A DNA stretch of 64,000 nucleotides from Clostridiaceae bacterium (GTDB taxonomy: Bacteria; Bacillota; Clostridia; DSM-8532), in the NCBI GenBank assembly GCA_012719545.1, contig JAAYAD010000057.1:1-64000 (forward strand). The letters run 5' to 3'. This document shows positions 51,255 to 61,052 of the stretch, one piece after another. A program made the translations under genes and the position numbers. The notes beneath the pieces were generated by a model, which saw only the letters and a list, made by a program, of their open reading frames with translations, searched no databases and was not told the DNA's origin. The number at the start of each line of letters is the position of its first letter. Position 1 is the stretch's first letter.

Positions 51255-52229
51255 ATGAGCCATAATTTTAATGATTTGCCTGACATTGTTGTTGAGTTTT
51301 TAAATTACATGCTTACTATCAAAAATAAATCTTCTAAGACTGTTTCCGAATACTACTATGATTTAAGAACATTTTTACGTTACATAAAAGTTGTCAAACA
51401 CAATGCCGATGAAACTAAATTTGATGAATTGCCGGTTATAGATGTTACCATTGATGATATAAAATCCATTGATCTATCAGATCTATACAGCTTTATGGCT
51501 TATATAAGCCGTGAACGCAATAATTCAGCCGTTACCCGTGCCCGCAAAGTCGCATGTCTGAAATCCTTTTATAAATACCTTTATACCAAGGTTAAGCTTA
51601 TAGATTCAAACCCTGCAGCTGAATTAGATTCACCAAAAATTGTAAAGAGATTGCCCAAATACCTGAAATTGGATGAAAGTATTAACCTTCTTAAGTCTGT
51701 AAGCGGCAAGAAAAATGTCGCACGTGATTATGCCATTCTGGTTTTGTTCATGAACTGCGGTTTGCGGCTTTCCGAGCTTGTAGGAATCAACGTAAACAGC
51801 ATTCGCGGCGACACTTTGACTGTTATAGGCAAAGGCAATAAGGAGCGTACAGTTTACTTAAACGAAGCCTGCCAAAAAGCCATAGCTGATTATATGGCCG
51901 AAAGAAGCAAATTAAAAGGCATTAAGGATCCAAAAGCTCTGTTTTTAAGTGAAAGAAAGGTTCGTATAAGCCCAAAAACTGTACAGTACCTGGTCAAGAA
52001 ATATATAAAGGCTGCTGGTCTTGATGCTGATAAATATTCGCCACACAAGCTCCGCCATACTGCCGCAACTCTGATGTATAAGTACGGTCATGTTGATATA
52101 AGAGCGCTGCAGGAGATACTTGGGCATGAAAGCATTTCAACAACTGAAATTTATACTCATATTGATGAAGATCAACTGAGGAATGCTGTTAAGAACAACC
52201 CTCTCTCCTCTATTGTTAAAGAGTCTTAA
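51255..52229 (+). CDS. Tyrosine recombinase (XerC/XerD-like)
   Basis: N-terminal SAM-like core-binding domain; catalytic motifs NCGLRLSELVGI, HKLRHTAATLMYKYG, LGHESISTTEIYTH. Confidence 0.94.
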   Translation: MSHNFNDLPDIVVEFLNYMLTIKNKSSKTVSEYYYDLRTFLRYIKVVKHNADETKFDELPVIDVTIDDIKSIDLSDLYSFMAYISRERNNSAVTRARKVACLKSFYKYLYTKVKLIDSNPAAELDSPKIVKRLPKYLKLDESINLLKSVSGKKNVARDYAILVLFMNCGLRLSELVGINVNSIRGDTLTVIGKGNKERTVYLNEACQKAIADYMAERSKLKGIKDPKALFLSERKVRISPKTVQYLVKKYIKAAGLDADKYSPHKLRHTAATLMYKYGHVDIRALQEILGHESISTTEIYTHIDEDQLRNAVKNNPLSSIVKES

Positions 52230-52354
52230 AGGCTGAATGAATGTCAACGCAAGTTTTACGGCTGATACATATAGGTAGATACTTGTAGATGGATACTTGT
52301 AGGTAGATAGATAATTGTAAACAGAAACCAAATTAGCTGCAATTGATTAATATT

Positions 52355-52392
52355 AAGATGGATGCCCTGTAAAAAGAGCATCCATCTTTTTT
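52355..52392. terminator. Bidirectional terminator between convergent recombinase and aminopeptidase genes
   Basis: AAGATGGATGC...GCATCCATCTT followed by TTTT. Confidence 0.8.
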
Positions 52393-52398
52393 ATAATT

Positions 52399-53925
52399 TT
52401 ATTTTACGAATGCGCAATATCCTTTGTATACTGCGTAAATGTCAGCCTTGCTTGCAATTTCAAAAGGTGAATGCATGGAAAGCACAGGCACGCCAACGTC
52501 TATAACATCAACGCCAAGGTTTGCTATCATCATTGCGATGGTTCCGCCGCCGCCCTTGTCAACTGCGCCAAGCTCTGTAATATGCCACGGAATTTTATTG
52601 TCATTGAAGAGTTTTCTTACTTCGCCCAAAAATTCAGCATTGGCGTCGCTTGCTCCGGATTTACCCCTGGTACCGCTGAATTTCATTATTGCAATACCCT
52701 TGTTCAAATATCCTGCGTTCATCTTGTCATGGGTACCTTCGTAGTTAGGATCAAGAGCCGCATTAACATCTGCAGAAAGCATCTTTGAGCGCTCAAGGGC
52801 TACTCTTAAAAGGCGGTCAGAGTATTGACCCTCAGTTGTAAGAGCGCAGAGATCTGCAATAAAGTTTTCAAGAGCTCTGGATTCTGCTCCGGTATTTCCC
52901 ACGCTTCCTATCTCTTCTTTATCGGTAAGATAGCAAATAGCAGTGTATTCCGGATTTTCTGTTTCAAGTATAGCCATAAGGGCAGGATATGCGCAAACCC
53001 TGTCATCATGGCCGTAAGCACCTATCATGCTCCTGTCAAAGCCAACATCTCTTGCCTTGAATGCAGGAACAAGCTCAAGTTCAGATGATATAAGGTCTTC
53101 TTCAACAATACCGTAGTTATCATGCAATAATGAAAGGATATTCTTCTTGAAACGATCCTTTTCATCCTTGTTGCCGTATGGTATTGCGCCAAGAAGGGCA
53201 TTCATATGTTCGCCCTGGAATGCCTCATTGAGCTTCTTTTCATACTGATCCTTTGCAAGGTGAGGCAATAAGTCAGTAATTGTGAATACAGGATCATTTT
53301 CATTCTCGCCTATATTTACTTCAACAACTGTTCCATCGGCTTTAACTACAACTCCGTGGAGTGCAAGAGGTATTGCAACCCACTGATACTTTTTAATTCC
53401 ACCATAATAATGGGTTTTAAAGAATGCCATGCCTGTTGATTCATACAGAGGATTCTGCTTAATATCAATACGTGGTGAATCCACATGCGCCCCTAATATC
53501 CTTGTGCCTTCCTGAGCCGGTTTTTTGCCGATAACGGAAAGAAGCATCATTTTACCCTTAACTACACGATAAACCTTATCACCGGGATTAAGTTTTCTGT
53601 CGCCCATTTCATCAAGGTTTACAAAGCCTTTCTTTTTAGCAAGAGCAATGCTTTCCTTAATAAATTCTCTTTCTGTTTTTGCTTTGTTCAGGAAATCCTT
53701 ATATCCTTCACTGAAGGCGAATATTTTTTCTTTATCAAAATTAGTGCTGTCCCACACGTTGGTGGTTTCATAAATTAAATCGGATATATTTTTAACGGGT
53801 GCCGAAGAAGTATTCTTTCTGGGACGCCCGCGACCTCTTTTTGTTGCAGTTGGTTGAACAGAAGAACTTTCAACAGGGTTCTTTCTGGGTCTTCCCCTTC
53901 TTCTTTTCTCAACATTTTCCATCAT
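52399..53925 (-). CDS. M18-family aminopeptidase with two N-terminal AT-hook motifs
   Basis: M18 motifs (LGAHVDSPRIDIKQNP; YGHDDRVCAYPALMAIL; CYLTDKEEIGSVGNTGAES); N-terminus RRRGRPRKNPVESSSVQPTATKRGRGRPRKN. Confidence 0.94.
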   Translation of the reverse strand: MMENVEKRRRGRPRKNPVESSSVQPTATKRGRGRPRKNTSSAPVKNISDLIYETTNVWDSTNFDKEKIFAFSEGYKDFLNKAKTEREFIKESIALAKKKGFVNLDEMGDRKLNPGDKVYRVVKGKMMLLSVIGKKPAQEGTRILGAHVDSPRIDIKQNPLYESTGMAFFKTHYYGGIKKYQWVAIPLALHGVVVKADGTVVEVNIGENENDPVFTITDLLPHLAKDQYEKKLNEAFQGEHMNALLGAIPYGNKDEKDRFKKNILSLLHDNYGIVEEDLISSELELVPAFKARDVGFDRSMIGAYGHDDRVCAYPALMAILETENPEYTAICYLTDKEEIGSVGNTGAESRALENFIADLCALTTEGQYSDRLLRVALERSKMLSADVNAALDPNYEGTHDKMNAGYLNKGIAIMKFSGTRGKSGASDANAEFLGEVRKLFNDNKIPWHITELGAVDKGGGGTIAMMIANLGVDVIDVGVPVLSMHSPFEIASKADIYAVYKGYCAFVK

Positions 53926-54096
53926 ATTATAATAGCTCCTTTCGGGGTTATGCTAATTTATTGATACGTCTAGATTATACCACTTTTATATGAAAAAAAT
54001 CCCTATAAAAATAAATTTAAATATAAATATTTATAAAAAATTATTATTTTTTATGCTTTATTATTGAAGTTTATATTGTCAGAAATGTAACAAAAA

Positions 54097-54128
54097 GGGC
54101 ATCTCATAAATTATAATTATGGATGCCC
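54097..54128 (-). terminator. Intrinsic terminator downstream of spoIVA
   Basis: GGGCATC...GATGCCC with A-run on the plus-strand left side (T-tract on minus). Confidence 0.7.
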
Positions 54129-54154
54129 CAAATTTTTACCGGGTAAAGAAACCA

Positions 54155-55636
54155 TTATAATATAATACAGATTAGACCACCGCTGCCCTCGTTAATAATC
54201 TTCTGCAATGTCTCCTGAAGTTTTAACTGTGCGTCCTCAGGCATTCTGTACAGTTTATTCTGCAATCCTTCAGTAATAAGTTCATGGAGCGATTTTCCAA
54301 ATATATTGGACTCCCACAGTTTTTCTGGCTTTCCTTCAAATTCTTTCAGAAGATAATTAACGAGCTCTTCGGATTGCTTTTCGGTTCCAACCAATGGCGC
54401 AATCTCAGTTTCTATGTCTGCTCTAATCATATGTATTGATGGTGCGCTGGCACGCAGTTTAATTCCAAATCTTGTTCCCTGACGAACAATTTCGGGCGGC
54501 TCAAGGGTAAGCTCATCAAGCCTTGGAGTTACGACACCGTAACCTTTTGTCCTAACCTCTGTCAATGCGTTCTCAACCTTCAGATATTCATTGCGGATTT
54601 CTGAAAGCTCTTTTAAGGCTTTGAACAGGCTTTGCTCTCCGTCAATTTCAAGGCCGGTGTCTTCTTTAATAATTCTGTAGAACAGCCCGTCGGCAGGTTT
54701 TATTTCTACATTAAGAATTCCTGTTCCCATTGATACGTCATTAATGGAAGCATTGCTCAGGAATTCATAGTTGCACAGCCTGCTTGCGGCATCATATGCC
54801 ATTTTGACTGTTGATTTGTCCTGGATGGAGTCACGGATGGCGCACATCATTTCTCTTCTGAGCCAATGATCACGGTCAAGGGACATCATCCAGCCAGGAA
54901 GATTGAAGCATATTTCACGGACCGGGAAGTCCATGAGAATTCCGTTCAATACTTTGTTAATTGAATTGGTGGTAAGATTCAGGCAATCTATGGGAATGAC
55001 TGTCTTTGAATATTTTTCACTCAATTCCTTAGCCAGCTGTTTTGTTTCAGGAGCATCGGGAATTGCGCTGTTAAGCAGTATAACATAGGGTTTGCCTGAA
55101 AGGTTAAGCTCGTTTATGACGCCTTCTTCAGCTTTTTCATAGTCTTCCCTGGAGAACTGGGTAAAGGATCCGTCAGCAGTTATCATGATACCTATTGTAG
55201 AATGATCACTGATAACCTTGCGGGTTCCAATAGCCGCAGCTTCCTCAAACGGAATTTCGTATTCGGACCAGGGTGTTTTCACCATCCTGGGCATTTCATC
55301 CTCCATATGGCCGATAGCGTTCTTAACCATGAATCCGACGCAGTCGACCAGCCTAACCCGTAAGGTGACATTGTCTTCCATGGTAATAGTGACCGCTTCG
55401 TTGGGGATAAATTTTGGCTCTGTTGTCATTATCATTCGTCCTGATGCACTTTGTGGCGTTTCATCAACTGCCCTTTCTCTGTCGTACGGATTTTTGATAT
55501 TGGGTATAACCAGGGTTTCCATAAATTTTTTGATAAATGTGGACTTTCCGGTTCTGACCGGCCCCACTACTCCTATGTAGATATCCCCCTTGGTCCTCTC
55601 TGCAATATCATTATATATACTGTATAATCTCTCCAC
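54155..55636 (-). CDS. spoIVA: Stage IV sporulation protein A
   Basis: VERLYSIYNDIAERTKGDIYIGVVGPVRTGKSTFIKKFMETLV; probable GTG start with AGGGGG RBS, shorter than the ORF track. Confidence 0.96.
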   Translation of the reverse strand: MERLYSIYNDIAERTKGDIYIGVVGPVRTGKSTFIKKFMETLVIPNIKNPYDRERAVDETPQSASGRMIMTTEPKFIPNEAVTITMEDNVTLRVRLVDCVGFMVKNAIGHMEDEMPRMVKTPWSEYEIPFEEAAAIGTRKVISDHSTIGIMITADGSFTQFSREDYEKAEEGVINELNLSGKPYVILLNSAIPDAPETKQLAKELSEKYSKTVIPIDCLNLTTNSINKVLNGILMDFPVREICFNLPGWMMSLDRDHWLRREMMCAIRDSIQDKSTVKMAYDAASRLCNYEFLSNASINDVSMGTGILNVEIKPADGLFYRIIKEDTGLEIDGEQSLFKALKELSEIRNEYLKVENALTEVRTKGYGVVTPRLDELTLEPPEIVRQGTRFGIKLRASAPSIHMIRADIETEIAPLVGTEKQSEELVNYLLKEFEGKPEKLWESNIFGKSLHELITEGLQNKLYRMPEDAQLKLQETLQKIINEGSGGLICIIL

Positions 55637-55885
55637 GGCCAATCCCCCTTCAGTATGAGTCGGTAACATGCATAACCCATGACCCATTCGGTCAATATAA
55701 GTATATTGGACGGTCATTGGTTATATTCAAAAATTAATAAAAAAATATCTGATTATTTTATTCAGTAATCTATATGAAACCAGAAAACTTTGTATTTTTG
55801 ATTTTCGCTTATAAAAGGAAATCTTTCTGTAAAAAATACAGATGTCTTAAGACAAAGCTTTAAAAACAATGATGGAGGTGCCCTT

Positions 55886-56170
55886 ATGAACAATATGCAG
55901 CAGCAAAATGCTCAAATGCAGCAGAACCAGCAGCAAATGCAGACTCAGCAAGGACAGGCAATGCTTTCAAGCAAAAACCTCACTATCCTTGAAGATATGC
56001 TGAATTATGAATCGCTGTATTATAAGAAGCTTAATATGTATTCCCAGAGTTGCAATGATCCTCAGCTGAAAGACGTATGCAACAGAGCAGCTCAACTGCA
56101 TAAACAGCATTTTGATTTGCTTTTCAATTACCTCAATTCTCACAATAAACCTGCACAGCAACAGCAATGA
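55886..56170 (+). CDS. Q-rich small spore-coat-like protein
   Basis: MNNMQQQNAQMQQNQQQMQTQQGQ... NLTILEDMLNYESLYYKKLNMYSQSCNDPQLKDVC; coupled with the CotF-like gene. Confidence 0.7.
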   Translation: MNNMQQQNAQMQQNQQQMQTQQGQAMLSSKNLTILEDMLNYESLYYKKLNMYSQSCNDPQLKDVCNRAAQLHKQHFDLLFNYLNSHNKPAQQQQ

Positions 56171-56185
56171 AAGGAGTGAAAATAT

Positions 56186-56470
56186 ATGCCTCATAATGCT
56201 ATCTTTACAGAGCAGGAAATGATGAATGATGCTTTAAGTGCTGAAAAGCAGCTGATTACTGCATACGGAATCTATCTTGCAGAAGCCAGCTGTGAAAATT
56301 TAAGATCCCAGCTTACAAGAATTATTACTGAAAAGCAGCAGATTCAATATCAGATATTCGATGCCATAAGGCAAAAAGGTTGGTATAACGTTAAAAACGC
56401 AAATATAAACGACGTACAAACAGCAGTACAAAAATTCCAGGGTATGCAGCAACAGATGCAGCAGCAATAG
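56186..56470 (+). CDS. CotF-family spore coat protein
   Basis: FTEQEMMNDALSAEKQLITAYGIYLAEASCENLRSQL. Confidence 0.85.
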   Translation: MPHNAIFTEQEMMNDALSAEKQLITAYGIYLAEASCENLRSQLTRIITEKQQIQYQIFDAIRQKGWYNVKNANINDVQTAVQKFQGMQQQMQQQ

Positions 56471-56480
56471 AAATTTAAAA

Positions 56481-56510
56481 GCCGGCATTTTAATGCCGGC
56501 CTATTATTTA
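56481..56510 (+). terminator. Intrinsic terminator
   Basis: GCCGGCATTTTAATGCCGGC followed by a T-rich tract. Confidence 0.75.
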
Positions 56511-56586
56511 TTTATATAATAATTCCTGTTTTAACGATGATAAGCAATACGATAATCTTTATTAATATCCGTATCAATATCAATAA

Positions 56587-57336
56587 TTATTTGTGGTTTT
56601 CAAACTGCAGCCTTGTTTTATCTGCTCTGTATTTTGTTACTATGTATTCTACAGGCTGGCCGCTTTTGGAATAAAGAATATTTTTTATGCAAATCAAAGG
56701 CTGTCCGGGCTGAACCTTTAAATATGCAGCATCCTTGTGATCTGTGCATATAACGTCAAGGGTGCTTTTTGTGTGTACCGGAATTAATGGATATTTGCCC
56801 CGCAAAACATCCCTGTTATTTGCAATATCCTCGCAGATATCAGGGAAAAAATCCTTGGGAATATATGAAATACTGAATGATAACAAATCATTGCCGAATG
56901 AATTAGAAAAAGTAATTGCGGCAAATTCATTCCTTGCATCGGGCTTTAAATTAAATGCCTCGGTTAAAAAAGACAGTTCCTGTCCTGTTATGGTTTCAAC
57001 TGATATTATATTTTTCTCTGAAGGGTTCTTGCTGTCCAGTATTGAATCGGTAAATCCGGTGTAATCCTTGATATTTATGTAAGTTTTACGAGCAGATACA
57101 AAGGTACCCTTACCCTTTAATTTATATAACTGTCCGCTTGCTGTAAGCTCATTGATTGCCTGTCTTACGGTAGGTCTAGAAATGTCGTATTGCTCACAAA
57201 AATCCTGTTCGGAAGGAATTTTGCTGTCAGCTGCAAACTCACCGCTTTCTATTTTTTCTATTATGAGATTTTTCAGCTGGCAATATAACGGTACATTGCT
57301 ATATTTATTAATTGCGACCATACCTACGGCCTCCAT
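56587..57336 (-). CDS. GntR-family regulator with UTRA domain
   Basis: VPLYCQLKNLIIEKIESGEFAADSKIPSEQDFCEQYDISRPTVRQAINELTASGQLYKLKGKGTFV. Confidence 0.95.
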   Translation of the reverse strand: MEAVGMVAINKYSNVPLYCQLKNLIIEKIESGEFAADSKIPSEQDFCEQYDISRPTVRQAINELTASGQLYKLKGKGTFVSARKTYINIKDYTGFTDSILDSKNPSEKNIISVETITGQELSFLTEAFNLKPDARNEFAAITFSNSFGNDLLSFSISYIPKDFFPDICEDIANNRDVLRGKYPLIPVHTKSTLDVICTDHKDAAYLKVQPGQPLICIKNILYSKSGQPVEYIVTKYRADKTRLQFENHK

Positions 57337-57476
57337 CTAAATAATATGATTGACAACATAATAACAAAAAGATGATAAGACAATATTACAGCATAATAAG
57401 TCCTAAAACAATAGGTAATAGTACTTAAATGCAGAAAAAAGCTAACAGTACTGAATAGTTAAGAACCTGGAGGTAA

Positions 57477-58907
57477 TTAAGCTTTTAATTCCACATGGGT
57501 TTCTTTTGTAAGATTTTTTTCGAGCAGCGGTTTAACAACTTCATTGAGGAATTCTTCAACCTGCTCTTTGCTGCGCCCTATATAATTTTCGGGGCGCAAA
57601 ACTGAAGTGAGATCATCGTAGCTTAAATCAAAGCTGGGATCATTGGCAATACGCTGCAATAAATCGTTGGGCTTTCCTTCTTCCTTAACCATGCGGGCAG
57701 CTTCCATGGAATGAACACGAATGCGCTCATGAAGCTCCTGACGGTCACCACCGCGTTTAACGGCTTCCATAAGGATATTTTCAGTAGCCATAAAGGGCAG
57801 CTCTTCCATTACCCTCTTTCTTATCATGTTGGGATATACAACGATTCCGTCTGCAATATTATTGTAGATATTTAATATAGCGTCCACAGCAAGGAATGCC
57901 TCAGGAATGCTGATACGCCTGTTGGCTGAATCATCCAGAGTCCTTTCAAGCCATTGTGTGGATGCTGTAATGGCAGGATTAAGCGCGTCAACAATGACAT
58001 AACGTGCAAGAGAAGAAATACGTTCGCTTCTCATGGGATTGCGCTTGTAAGCCATTGCCGAAGAACCAATCTGGTTCTTTTCAAAAGGCTCTTCCAATTC
58101 TTTAAGGTTAGCAAGAAGGCGCAAATCGTTGCTGAATTTGTATGCGCTTTGCGCAACTGCGCTTAATGCGTTCAATATGCGTGAATCCTGTTTTCTTGAA
58201 TATGTCTGGCCTGAAACAGGAATTACTTTATCAAATCCGATTTTTTCAGCTATGAGCTTTTCAAGCTTTTTAACTTTCTCATGGTCTCCGTCAAAGAGAG
58301 AAAGGAAGCTTGCCTGGGTACCTGTGGTTCCCTTGTTGCCTAAAAGCTTAAGATTGGATATTACAAAATCAAGCTCCTCGCAGTCAAGAACCAAATCCTG
58401 AATCCATAAACATGCCCTCTTGCCTACAGTAACAAGCTGTGCAGGCTGGAAATGTGTAAAGCCCAGGGTAGGCATGTCCTTATATTTTTCAGCAAAACGC
58501 GCAAGCTTTGATATAACAGAAAGAACCTTTTCTTTAACAAGCTTTAATGCCTTGGAATAAATGATGATATCAGTGTTGTCTCCAACGAAGCAAGATGTTG
58601 CTCCTAAATGAATTATGCCCTTTGCTTTGGGACATTGCGCTCCGTAAGCACGTACATGCGACATGACGTCATGTCGTGTTTCCTTCTCAATCTGTTCTGC
58701 CAGTTCGTAGTTTATGTCATCCTTAAAAGCCTTAAGTTCATTTATCTGCTCATCGGTAATATCAAGACCAAGTTCCTTTTCTGCTTCCGCAAGAGCAATC
58801 CAAAGCTGTCTCCATGTTTTGAACTTGGTATCCGGTGAAAAAAGTTCCAGCATTTCTGCGCTGGCATAACGTGCATTAAAAGGACTTTCATAAATATTTC
58901 TGGACAA
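57477..58907 (-). CDS. purB: Adenylosuccinate lyase
   Basis: [60 protein letters not shown]. Confidence 0.96.
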   Translation of the reverse strand: MSRNIYESPFNARYASAEMLELFSPDTKFKTWRQLWIALAEAEKELGLDITDEQINELKAFKDDINYELAEQIEKETRHDVMSHVRAYGAQCPKAKGIIHLGATSCFVGDNTDIIIYSKALKLVKEKVLSVISKLARFAEKYKDMPTLGFTHFQPAQLVTVGKRACLWIQDLVLDCEELDFVISNLKLLGNKGTTGTQASFLSLFDGDHEKVKKLEKLIAEKIGFDKVIPVSGQTYSRKQDSRILNALSAVAQSAYKFSNDLRLLANLKELEEPFEKNQIGSSAMAYKRNPMRSERISSLARYVIVDALNPAITASTQWLERTLDDSANRRISIPEAFLAVDAILNIYNNIADGIVVYPNMIRKRVMEELPFMATENILMEAVKRGGDRQELHERIRVHSMEAARMVKEEGKPNDLLQRIANDPSFDLSYDDLTSVLRPENYIGRSKEQVEEFLNEVVKPLLEKNLTKETHVELKA

Positions 58908-59238
58908 AACAGACTACCTCCGGACTATATTTAAGAATTTAGATAATATGTCATCATAACGTATGGACAACAGTATAATATCATATCTTGCTTGGTTTAA
59001 TCCAGACGCAGAATTAATTATATAACTAATTCCGGCAAAAATCCATACCAAAATTGCAGCCTAATTCCCCTTTATTCTTGTTAATTTGCCACATTTGCAA
59101 GCATACTTTTGAATACCGGCAACATATTACCGAAGGATATGTCGGAAAAATGTCTCAAAGCTATGATGCAATTGTGTCTTATGTGGTCCTTCCCTTACTG
59201 TCAAAGTTTCGTTTTTAAGCGGAAAAGAACGTAAAAAA

Positions 59239-59293
59239 CCCCCGGAAGCTGCTTTGAACTGACCCCAAGAGGTTCACTTCACTTCTTCCGGGG
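59239..59293 (-). terminator. Terminator hairpin downstream of the AcnX genes, containing an IS-end remnant
   Basis: CCCCCGGAAG...CTTCCGGGG stem; A-run at 59232-59238 gives a T-tract on minus. Confidence 0.75.
59255..59279. mobile_element. Remnant of the IS3-type element terminus
   Basis: Reverse complement of 59255-59274, AACCTCTTGGGGTCAGTTCA, matches the IS right end 1436-1455, AACCTTTTGGGGTCAGTTCA, at 19 of 20 positions. Confidence 0.65.
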
Positions 59294-59312
59294 ATTTATT
59301 TATTAAGCAGCA

Positions 59313-59750
59313 TTACTCAACTGTTACTGTTCCATCCTCAGAAACTGAAATAATCATACCGGTCTTAACATATTCGAGAAATTCATCTCCAAGGCTATCA
59401 ACTGTTGGCATATTTATGTCGGTCCATACATTTGCAAGTATGGCTCCCGCGGCAGCCAAAGAATCAATTGGCTTTGAGAACAGAAGGCATGCAGGTTGTC
59501 TTCCAAGGGCAGCGGCACAATACAGAACCATTCCTCCGGTTGTGGAGCCTATTGTCTGAGGCAGGCACAATGCCTTTCCGCTCATGGGTTTTCCGTACAA
59601 ATCAGGGTTATTCTGATCCGAACAGGTTGCCTTCTTATCTCCGAACATCAGGCTCTTCTGATAGCTTGCCAGTGTGTTGAAACCACCTTTTGAGACCAAG
59701 GCTTCAGCTTTTACAGTACCGGGAACCACAGGGCGACCTTTAAATTGCTT
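59313..59750 (-). CDS. Aconitase X swivel domain protein (DUF126)
   Basis: FKGRPVVPGTVKAEALVSKGGFNTLASYQKSL; LCLPQTIGSTTGGMVLYCAA. Confidence 0.9.
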   Translation of the reverse strand, partial: KQFKGRPVVPGTVKAEALVSKGGFNTLASYQKSLMFGDKKATCSDQNNPDLYGKPMSGKALCLPQTIGSTTGGMVLYCAAALGRQPACLLFSKPIDSLAAAGAILANVWTDINMPTVDSLGDEFLEYVKTGMIISVSEDGTVTVE

Positions 59751-59754
59751 CATG

Positions 59755-61038
59755 CTATATGCCCCCTTTCGTGATGATTTCAAGAATTTCATCATCGGTA
59801 TGATAACGGCATGTCGTATATGTCCTCAGCTTGTTGGAGTTTGTAATTACAGGCATTTTTCCGCACAGAGGATTGTTCATATACATAAGAGGACAGATAT
59901 ATGAAGTTATGACTCCCATTTTTACAAGCTTAAAATACTCCTCTGTTTTAGAAAATGCATTAAGTACAGGTACTGAGGCTGTAAAAATGGTAGGAATGGA
60001 CACTTTCTCTTTGTTAAGCTCATTTAGTCTTTTTTCAAGTTTTTGTGTCCATTCCTTAAGCTGAATGAGAGAAAGATGAGGACATCCTATGAAACAAAGC
60101 CTAGGAGTGGCATTGGGATCCTTCCATATGCATGGATAACTTTTTCTTACTCTTTCAAGTTCAGCATCGTCAATAACATATACTTTGGCATCGGGCTTAA
60201 TAAGCTTTTCGCCAAGCTCAACGGCCTCGGGCGTAAGACCTTCAACATGATATAGTCCTACAGCTCCGTTTGAGGCTGTGGCGGCACCCATATCCTTAAG
60301 ATATGCCTTGGTTTTATCGTTAAGTTCAGTGCCGATAAATCTTGTCAGGCCCTTTATGTATGGAACATCCTCCATAACCTTAATTCCTATGGCACTGCCA
60401 AGTATCTGTGCTTCGGGTATTTTAGTAGTTTGTATATCCACTATCCAGGTAGCCATGCGCCCTTCATCGGTTAAAAGGCCAAAGTACGGTACGCATCCGG
60501 CTATGCTTCCAAAAAGCTCTATAATGCCCGAATTGCGGTTGCACCTTGCGCCCAGGACGCTGTTGGCATATACAACGGCACTGCTCTCCGCCCAGCTTAA
60601 TACCTCACCTTTTTCGGGGATATTCCCTACCTCATCCAAATAGCAGGTACAGGTAAAGGCATGGTCATTTATAAGACCCATTTTCTTTAGCTGCTCTTCA
60701 TAGCTTTCCTGCTTGGAATACATTATTTTAAACAAAAGATTTTGCAGGAAGTTTGAAGGAACATTATTATCAAGAGGTCTTGGGTCAACAGTGAATTTTT
60801 GCCCTGAAACGGCACCGGCTTCCAATAGTTTATCAATGAGCTCATATACTGGCTTCATTACAGAGAGTCCAAAGCTGGTAACAAGATGACCGTACTTGCT
60901 TGTAACCGGAACCATGCGCTCTGCTCCAAAGGCCTCGCCATACATTACAAGGGTTTTCATAACCTTTGCCATGGCCTCACCCTTTTCACCGTTTAGCATT
61001 GCCTGCTGTTCCGGTGTAAGAACCATCTTTGTTTTCAT
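59755..61038 (-). CDS. Aconitase X catalytic domain protein (DUF521)
   Basis: LTPEQQAMLNGEKGEAMAKVMKTLVMYGEAFGAERMVPVTSKYGHLV; SSAVVYANSVLGARCNRNSG; FIGCPHLSL. Confidence 0.92.
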   Translation of the reverse strand: MKTKMVLTPEQQAMLNGEKGEAMAKVMKTLVMYGEAFGAERMVPVTSKYGHLVTSFGLSVMKPVYELIDKLLEAGAVSGQKFTVDPRPLDNNVPSNFLQNLLFKIMYSKQESYEEQLKKMGLINDHAFTCTCYLDEVGNIPEKGEVLSWAESSAVVYANSVLGARCNRNSGIIELFGSIAGCVPYFGLLTDEGRMATWIVDIQTTKIPEAQILGSAIGIKVMEDVPYIKGLTRFIGTELNDKTKAYLKDMGAATASNGAVGLYHVEGLTPEAVELGEKLIKPDAKVYVIDDAELERVRKSYPCIWKDPNATPRLCFIGCPHLSLIQLKEWTQKLEKRLNELNKEKVSIPTIFTASVPVLNAFSKTEEYFKLVKMGVITSYICPLMYMNNPLCGKMPVITNSNKLRTYTTCRYHTDDEILEIITKGGI

Positions 61039-61052
61039 CCTAAGTCCCTCCT

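Noticed and set aside
55886-56470. Q-rich proteins as prion-like or phage-derived factors
   Set aside because: Gene pairing and the CotF-like segment fit ordinary clostridial spore coat proteins.
60278-60643. 121-aa plus-strand ORF antisense to the AcnX large subunit
   Set aside because: Antisense of a highly convincing CDS, no family-like motifs; the same applies to most other shadow ORFs (for example 1615-1956, 2447-2707, 26796-27188, 27482-27958, 33034-33444, 61992-62333).
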